Origin: JAWXUE01 sp044432925
Lineage (GTDB): Bacteria > Bacillota_I > Bacilli_A > Acholeplasmatales > Anaeroplasmataceae
NCBI GenBank assembly: GCA_044432925.1
Contig: JAWXUE010000004.1
Coordinates: 1-51,614 of the forward strand
Direction of reading: 5' to 3'
Length of the DNA stretch: 51,614 nt
In this document: positions 47,164 to 51,614 of the stretch, piece by piece
How the letters are laid out: the number at the start of each line of letters is the position of its first letter
Numbering within the stretch: the first letter of the stretch is position 1
Notes under the pieces: generated by a model
What the model saw: the letters and a program-made list of their open reading frames with translations, nothing else
Database searches by the model: none
Told to the model about the DNA's origin: nothing
Position numbers and translations under genes: made by a program

Positions 47164-47209
47164 TTGACACTTTTACTTGACACTTGTCGTGTAATGTGAT
47201 AATATTATC
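47164..47209 (+). promoter_or_regulatory. regulated promoter of the 47.2-51.6 kb operon
   Basis: Two TTGACA hexamers occur (47164-47169 and 47177-47182). The second is 17 bp from TAATAT (47200-47205). The -10 lies within a perfect 12-bp palindrome GATAATATTATC (47198-47209), a probable operator. Confidence 0.7.
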
Positions 47210-47228
47210 GTGAAAGGAGATGTTTTAT

Positions 47229-47372
47229 ATGTTTAGAATTTTGATTTGTAGATCAGAACAAAAGGACTTTACTACTCATAAAATAGTTAGCTGTAATGAG
47301 GAAGTAGATAGAGAAATCGAGTTACTTAAAAAAGAAGGAAATATATTAATTTTAGTGGAGGAAGAAGAATGA
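47229..47372 (+). CDS. hypothetical protein, 47 aa
   Basis: GAAAGGAGATG precedes the ATG. The peptide MFRILICRSEQKDFTTHKIV and an acidic end (LVEEEE) show no known motif. It is the first gene of the operon and overlaps the next. Confidence 0.55.
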   Translation: MFRILICRSEQKDFTTHKIVSCNEEVDREIELLKKEGNILILVEEEE

Positions 47373-47542
47373 AAAAAGTAATATTAGTAGAATATGATAC
47401 ACATTTTGTGATTAAAGAATTTGCAGGAGGAGAGAAGTTAGTAGAGTTATCAAAGGAAAATTACCTTGCAAACGAGGTACTAGATAGATATAGAGAAACA
47501 TTTGAATTTAAAGGAATATTAGATTTGAGAGGAATTAAATAA
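47369..47542 (+). CDS. hypothetical protein, 57 aa
   Basis: GGAGGAAGAAG precedes an ATG that overlaps the previous stop (ATGA). The protein begins MKKVILVEYDTHFVIKEFAG. No family was recognised. Confidence 0.55.
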   Translation: MKKVILVEYDTHFVIKEFAGGEKLVELSKENYLANEVLDRYRETFEFKGILDLRGIK

Positions 47543-47543
47543 A

Positions 47544-48095
47544 ATGCTAAATAAACTAAAAGAGATGTTGCAAGAAGTAGGTATTGAGTATCATTTTGGG
47601 AGTAATCCCAACGAGCAAATAACTATACTAGATAATCTAAATGAAAAAATGTTAATTAGTGTTATTTTTAAAGAATATAGTTATGGTTATAAAGATAATT
47701 TATTAGAAATAATGGGTGGTTTAACTGAATATGAATATTTAAGCGACTGTGTAGTAGGTTACTTAACTGCCGATAACGTATTTAAACGTATCAAATACTG
47801 CATAGAAAACAAAACTGATATTTATGTTGAGGAAGAAGTGTTTGAGGTTGGAGATAAAGTTTATTATATACCAGATACTAAAATTCAAAGTGGCAAGTGG
47901 GTAAATCCATTGTATGATTATAAAATATCTATTCAAGAAGATAAAAATATTATAGGCTGTTATAGAGAATTAAAAGTAATATCCCACTCAAAGAAAAAAT
48001 GCTTAGAATATATATACGTTGAAAAACACAAAGAAATAGAACGCTTGAAAAAAGAGCAAGAAGAACTTTTAAAGGAGATTAATAATGTACGATAA
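47544..48095 (+). CDS. hypothetical protein, 183 aa
   Basis: Soluble, with a VFEVGDKVYYIPDTKIQSGK central part, an SH3-like turn, and a C-terminal charged helix (VEKHKEIERLKKEQEELLKE). No family was recognised. Confidence 0.65.
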   Translation: MLNKLKEMLQEVGIEYHFGSNPNEQITILDNLNEKMLISVIFKEYSYGYKDNLLEIMGGLTEYEYLSDCVVGYLTADNVFKRIKYCIENKTDIYVEEEVFEVGDKVYYIPDTKIQSGKWVNPLYDYKISIQEDKNIIGCYRELKVISHSKKKCLEYIYVEKHKEIERLKKEQEELLKEINNVR

Positions 48096-48411
48096 AGAAA
48101 CAATAGAAAAATATAATTTTTATGAATGTAAAAAGATTTTAGTTGTAAGTGCTAAATGTATGAGAGAGAATGACACGTTAGAATTAAACAACTATTACAA
48201 CGTTAAAGAAATAACAATGGGGCAAAGCAATACAAGTATTATATTGTGGGGAATAAAAGGATGTTTTAATTCAGTTGATTTTAAATTCTACATTGATAAC
48301 AAAGAAATAGATATTTACAAAAGTGTAGCGTTTAATTCATACATTAGCAAAAGTAATTCATTCATTTATTATAAAGAAAATGGGAGGGTAAAATATGATA
48401 GCAAAAATTAA
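48085..48411 (+). CDS. hypothetical protein, 108 aa
   Basis: It overlaps both neighbours and has AAAGGAG upstream. It is Asn/Ser-rich and beta-rich (LNNYYNVKEITMGQSNTSII). No family was recognised. Confidence 0.6.
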   Translation: MYDKETIEKYNFYECKKILVVSAKCMRENDTLELNNYYNVKEITMGQSNTSIILWGIKGCFNSVDFKFYIDNKEIDIYKSVAFNSYISKSNSFIYYKENGRVKYDSKN

Positions 48412-48748
48412 AGCGTTGAGAGAGGGATTAGAAGAACTACAAGAACAACTCACTAATGATTATACTAACCAATCAAATATAACTTACTACAATGATTATG
48501 TATCAAGATTTGATGATGTCAGTTTTCTAATAGATGAACTAGACAAAATGCTAGATATACCTACTCTTGAAGATTTGGGGTTTAAAAAATACAAAATAAA
48601 AAATGGTATTCATCACTACACTCATAATGATACTTTCTTAAATATAGAAATACATCTTGAAGAAAATTATTATAAATGTTATGGATGTATCACAAACGAA
48701 CCCCACCAAGCGATAATGCTAAAAATGGAGGAATTGAAGAATGGTTAA
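48395..48748 (+). CDS. hypothetical protein, 117 aa
   Basis: GGGAGGG precedes the ATG. An N-terminal coiled part (IKALREGLEELQEQLTNDYT) leads to a C-terminal domain with several His and Cys residues. No family was recognised. Confidence 0.6.
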   Translation: MIAKIKALREGLEELQEQLTNDYTNQSNITYYNDYVSRFDDVSFLIDELDKMLDIPTLEDLGFKKYKIKNGIHHYTHNDTFLNIEIHLEENYYKCYGCITNEPHQAIMLKMEELKNG

Positions 48749-48902
48749 ATATTATGTAATAAGCGTAACTGCTGATGCCGTATCTATTATATTAATAACA
48801 ACAAGTTATGCAAAGGCTGAAAAGCATCGTTTAGAAAATGAAGATATGGAAAATGGAATATATTGCTATATTGAAACGTACATAAAAGGAGATACAAAAT
48901 GA
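48741..48902 (+). CDS. hypothetical protein, 53 aa
   Basis: MVKYYVISVTADAVSIILIT followed by TSYAKAEKHRLENEDMENGI suggests a small alpha/beta fold. GGAGGAATTG lies upstream. It overlaps its neighbours by eight and four bases, which supports expression. Confidence 0.55.
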   Translation: MVKYYVISVTADAVSIILITTSYAKAEKHRLENEDMENGIYCYIETYIKGDTK

Positions 48903-49138
48903 AACAAACTAAAACAAGTGTCGAAGATATTGTATGTGATAACTGTGAATGGGATAATCACGATAAAATTTATAAACATAATGGAGAATTATTGTGTCAA
49001 AGTTGTTTCTTAAAAGAAATAGGTATGGAAGAATTGGTTTGGTATACTTATCCAGATGCTTGCACATCTTTCGGAAGTGAGGAAGAATTAATAGAGCATT
49101 ATACTCAATATGAGAGGGATGTGGAGGTAATAGAATGA
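48899..49138 (+). CDS. zinc-ribbon protein, 79 aa
   Basis: CDNCEWDNHDKIYKHNGELL followed by CQSCFLKE gives a CxxC ... CxxC zinc site at about residues 13-35. The rest is acidic. Such small zinc proteins in early phage operons may inhibit or recruit host factors. It overlaps both neighbours by four bases. Confidence 0.7.
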   Translation: MKQTKTSVEDIVCDNCEWDNHDKIYKHNGELLCQSCFLKEIGMEELVWYTYPDACTSFGSEEELIEHYTQYERDVEVIE

Positions 49139-49524
49139 GAAAATATAAAGCAGTGATTAAAGAAACTAAAGAAGTTGGTGGAGTGTCGATGATAGATTAT
49201 AAAGATAAACAAATAGAAGTTTTAATTTTAAAATATGATTGTGTCAGTGATTACTATTTCTATGATTTTGACCAAGTAACACTACTAGAAAGCACAGGCT
49301 TAGTAGATAGCAAAGGTGTTGAGATTTACGAGGGCGATATTGTAAGTTATCAAACACAAACAAATTGGGGAGATGCCCAAGTTTTCTACAATGAAAAAAA
49401 AGCAAGATATGAATTAATGACACGCAATAAATACAGAGGAACAAGCACCTATTTAATAAGTGGTTTAGGGGAATTAGAAATAATCGGCAACATACATACG
49501 GAGGTAGAAAATGACAAAGCCTAG
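49135..49524 (+). CDS. YopX-family protein, 129 aa
   Basis: The YopX core is clear: LLESTGLVDSKGVEIYEGDI, then a short beta domain and IIGNIHTEVEN at the end. YopX proteins are frequent in phages of Bacillota; their function is not established. It sits in a run of small early genes. Confidence 0.88.
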   Translation: MRKYKAVIKETKEVGGVSMIDYKDKQIEVLILKYDCVSDYYFYDFDQVTLLESTGLVDSKGVEIYEGDIVSYQTQTNWGDAQVFYNEKKARYELMTRNKYRGTSTYLISGLGELEIIGNIHTEVENDKA

Positions 49525-49789
49525 ATTAAATAGTTGGATTTATATTGTTTTACCTTGTGGAGATATTACAAAACAACAAGTTGATGCTTTAGGGAGTGAA
49601 ATGTTTTACACAAAAAACACTTGCTATTCTGGAGTTATTGAAGAAGTAAGATGGCAATTTTATGAAAGTTTCAATGATACTTGGTTTAAAGATTTAAAAA
49701 GTGCTAAAGAAAATACACTAGAAGAATTTACAAATTGCAAAGTAATAAAAAAAGATGAAGATTATTGGGAGGTAGTTGGGCGTGATTAA
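49511..49789 (+). CDS. hypothetical protein, 92 aa
   Basis: It overlaps yopX by 14 bases and has an ACGGAGG site. Trp/Tyr-rich (WIYIVLPCGDITKQQVDALG). No family was recognised. Confidence 0.6.
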   Translation: MTKPRLNSWIYIVLPCGDITKQQVDALGSEMFYTKNTCYSGVIEEVRWQFYESFNDTWFKDLKSAKENTLEEFTNCKVIKKDEDYWEVVGRD

Positions 49790-49792
49790 AGT

Positions 49793-49897
49793 ATGAGATT
49801 ATGTAAAAGTATTAGAAACAAATTAAATATTAGTGAAGAAGTTGACAATAAACTTGATGAAATATTAGCTGTGTTAAAGGAGTTAAACAAATGTTAA
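49793..49897 (+). CDS. 34-aa peptide
   Basis: MRLCKSIRNKLNISEEVDNK and a LDEILAVLKELNK helix form a short amphipathic peptide. A weak site lies upstream, and its end overlaps the next ATG by seven bases. Uncertain. Confidence 0.4.
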   Translation: MRLCKSIRNKLNISEEVDNKLDEILAVLKELNKC

Positions 49898-50145
49898 AAT
49901 TAAATGACAAAGTAACGAAACAAGATTTATTAGATATTGGGTTTGAATTTAATAATATTGATATATGTAAATATGTTGAAAATGTAGCATTAGATAAATA
50001 TGCAATCATTGAATTTAATTTTAATGTGAAAGATATTTATTTGGTTATTAAAGAAAGACCTGAAACACTAACGGATGAGATGTACACAACACTACCGAAT
50101 ATCTTACTAACAATGTTTCAGAAAGGAATGATTACTAATGATTAA
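49891..50145 (+). CDS. hypothetical protein, 84 aa
   Basis: TAAAGGAG lies upstream. Acidic alpha/beta protein (MLKLNDKVTKQDLLDIGFEF). No family was recognised. Confidence 0.6.
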   Translation: MLKLNDKVTKQDLLDIGFEFNNIDICKYVENVALDKYAIIEFNFNVKDIYLVIKERPETLTDEMYTTLPNILLTMFQKGMITND

Positions 50146-50515
50146 ATATTCAGTTTATAGTGATTTTGATTTAGATAAACACAAAGAAACATTTACTAAT
50201 TATTGCGAAGTTGTGATTTTAGAAGATGGTACAGTTAAGTATGCAGTCCCTAGCCATGAGCAAATGCTTATTAAATTATATGCCGATAAAAAGGGTATGA
50301 GTGTTGAAGAATTTTATAACTGGTGGGATGAAAATAAACACATTGACTTTAGGGAATTAGCACTAAAAGAAGTTAAATGTGTGTTAGTTTGGACTAACTT
50401 TTGCCAGTATATAGAATTAAATAAAGTACAAAATAAAGTATTAAAATCATTTATTGGCAAAGGTATTGTTAGCAAAGATTTTAAACATTATAAATTAAGG
50501 AGTGTAAAGCGATGA
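50138..50515 (+). CDS. hypothetical protein, 125 aa
   Basis: Starts MIKYSVYSDFDLDKHKETFT and has a Trp-rich middle (EEFYNWWDENKHIDFRELAL). The C-terminus is basic. It overlaps both neighbours. No family was recognised. Confidence 0.6.
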   Translation: MIKYSVYSDFDLDKHKETFTNYCEVVILEDGTVKYAVPSHEQMLIKLYADKKGMSVEEFYNWWDENKHIDFRELALKEVKCVLVWTNFCQYIELNKVQNKVLKSFIGKGIVSKDFKHYKLRSVKR

Positions 50516-50766
50516 AAATGACAATCGGTATGATTAACAAGATACATAATCTATCAATAAAAATATTTGAAGCAGAAGAAGATGATGTTGTTGATAGAAG
50601 AAAAGTTACTAATAGAGAAAGAGCAATTATGCGAATATTAGACAAAGTGTGCTATTCTGGAGATATTAAAATTCAAATTTATGGAATTATCAGTAGTAAT
50701 ATTTTTCAAGAAAATAATGATTCGACTATTAAAGAATTAAAAAAGATTGGAGTTGAAATCAAATGA
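50512..50766 (+). CDS. hypothetical protein, 84 aa
   Basis: An AAGGAGTGTAAAGCG site precedes the ATG. Helical and charged (KIFEAEEDDVVDRRKVTNRE). No family was recognised. It overlaps the next start by four bases. Confidence 0.6.
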   Translation: MKMTIGMINKIHNLSIKIFEAEEDDVVDRRKVTNRERAIMRILDKVCYSGDIKIQIYGIISSNIFQENNDSTIKELKKIGVEIK

Positions 50767-51014
50767 TTAAACGTGAAGTGTATATAATTGCTAGTGATAA
50801 ATATGTTGTAAAACTAGATGGAATTTACAAAAGGATTTATTTGCACGAAGAAAATCCAAATTTAAAAATTTCAACACATTACAAAATCGGAACTGCTAAA
50901 GCATTATTAACTAGTGTTAAGAAAGATAAGCAAATTTATATTGATTATGACAATATAACAAGTGAAGAATTTGACAACCTAGAAGTAAGAAAGGTAGTTG
51001 AAAGTTATGAATAG
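50763..51014 (+). CDS. hypothetical protein, 83 aa
   Basis: Beta-rich (MIKREVYIIASDKYVVKLDG). It overlaps its neighbours and has no close RBS, so it is probably coupled. No family was recognised. Confidence 0.6.
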   Translation: MIKREVYIIASDKYVVKLDGIYKRIYLHEENPNLKISTHYKIGTAKALLTSVKKDKQIYIDYDNITSEEFDNLEVRKVVESYE

Positions 51015-51237
51015 AAAACAAATAGAATTTTTAATTGCAAATGGGTTTGAGAGAAGCAATAACGCTTATCACTTTTTTAAATGGGTAAATAGCGTTCAAT
51101 TTGTCATTAAACCTAAAACTTACCAATTTTATTTAACTAATGGTTATTTAGACCTAGAACAATTAGAAAAAGCAACAAGAGATATAAACGATTTCAAAAA
51201 ATTATGTATACAATTGGAGACTTTAACTGATGCCTAA
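51007..51237 (+). CDS. hypothetical protein, 76 aa
   Basis: ATG 51007 overlaps the previous stop; a TTG at 50998 would add three residues. Contains MNRKQIEFLIANGFERSNNA and an aromatic-rich middle. It overlaps the next gene by eight bases. Confidence 0.6.
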   Translation: MNRKQIEFLIANGFERSNNAYHFFKWVNSVQFVIKPKTYQFYLTNGYLDLEQLEKATRDINDFKKLCIQLETLTDA

Positions 51238-51614
51238 ATTTATTTATAAAATATATGAAGTTACAGATGATTATGCTAAAGGTGGTATATTCAATCGTAT
51301 TATTCAAATTATGCCGACTGGAAATGTATTCGGTGATATGGATTTACCAACAATAGCTAATACTTTTAAAGATAATCATGGATTTGGAGCAGAACATTTT
51401 ATTGATATAATTGATATGCATGATGAAGAAATTAAAGACCTTCGTAAACATTATTACGAGAAATTAATTTCAACTACAGAAGATAAACAAGCAAACGCTG
51501 GATCAGTTCTTCTTACTGCATTTGAAATTGCTAGGAAATATATATATCATACAGAAAAACAATTAACTGTTGAAGAATTGAAACCATTTTTATTTACTAA
51601 TCAACAAATATCTC
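51230..51614 (+). CDS. hypothetical protein, 3' end outside the window
   Basis: At least 128 residues are open to the window end. The start MPKFIYKIYEVTDDYAKGGI and the middle IIDMHDEEIKDLRKHYYEKL show a small alpha/beta domain plus helices. No family was recognised. It continues the operon that started at 47.2 kb. Confidence 0.6.
   Translation, partial: MPKFIYKIYEVTDDYAKGGIFNRIIQIMPTGNVFGDMDLPTIANTFKDNHGFGAEHFIDIIDMHDEEIKDLRKHYYEKLISTTEDKQANAGSVLLTAFEIARKYIYHTEKQLTVEELKPFLFTNQQIS

Noticed and set aside
1..51614. Stop-codon reassignment (TAG or TGA recoding), known in some gut phages
   Set aside because: Terminase, portal, capsid and other genes run without internal TAG or TGA and all three stops end genes at sensible places. 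The single in-frame TAA at 7681 is isolated.

Overview
The window is a very AT-rich (roughly 70% A+T), densely packed, almost entirely plus-strand stretch of a tailed siphovirus-like phage or prophage. Long head and tail modules are in canonical order, start sites have strong AGGAGG-type ribosome binding sites, promoters are consensus TTGACA/TATAAT, and TGA, TAG and TAA all end genes normally. This points to a low-GC Bacillota or Mollicutes-like host. Surface-type BspA/DUF285 leucine-rich repeats in a tail gene and the lack of any recognisable endolysin fit, but do not prove, a gut Erysipelotrichia/RF39/Mollicutes-type host. Both ends are cut inside genes, so the window is part of a larger genome.

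Layout. 1-7.5 kb: end of a cytosine methyltransferase, small HTH regulators, a radical-SAM/DpnD-like fusion, a replication initiator plus DnaC-like loader, small accessory genes and a PAPS-reductase-family PP-loop protein. 7.5-9.3 kb: a strong promoter drives a nonsense-interrupted gene, an HTH protein and a small serine recombinase. 9.3-13.7 kb: an accessory segment with GACTACGGT direct repeats, dispersed TCTAG inverted repeats, a minus-strand AT-rich operon of seven small unknown genes, phased A-tracts that predict bent DNA, and about 600 bp of probable structured RNA. 13.7-15.6 kb: small genes and a candidate 60-nt sRNA. 15.6-34.5 kb: late module (TerS, TerL, portal, scaffold, decoration, gpE-type capsid, connectors, tail tube, chaperones, tape measure, distal tail, baseplate, fibres). 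34.5-40.2 kb: fibre variants, membrane proteins, an AgrB-like protein fused to an HTH, and a Gly-rich protein. 40.2-47.1 kb: a second sRNA candidate, then a recombination operon (HTH/zinc regulator, Rad50-like ATPase, RecT annealase, MBL-fold hydrolase, PD-(D/E)XK exonuclease, ERCC4-type nuclease, SSB). 47.2-51.6 kb: a run of small early genes, including YopX, that probably continues off the window towards the methyltransferase.

How it works together. The right-hand early operons supply recombination and DNA metabolism, and the left-hand ones supply replication initiation. A perfect consensus promoter at 15.59 kb starts the late module. No tyrosine or large serine integrase is visible, only a small resolvase/invertase, so a plasmid-like (phage-plasmid) lysogenic state is possible. 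An 11-bp motif TAYCTTTTTGT recurs at five promoter regions and is a candidate phage-wide operator. The least explained material is the 9.3-13.7 kb segment and the AgrB-like locus at 36.4-37.6 kb.
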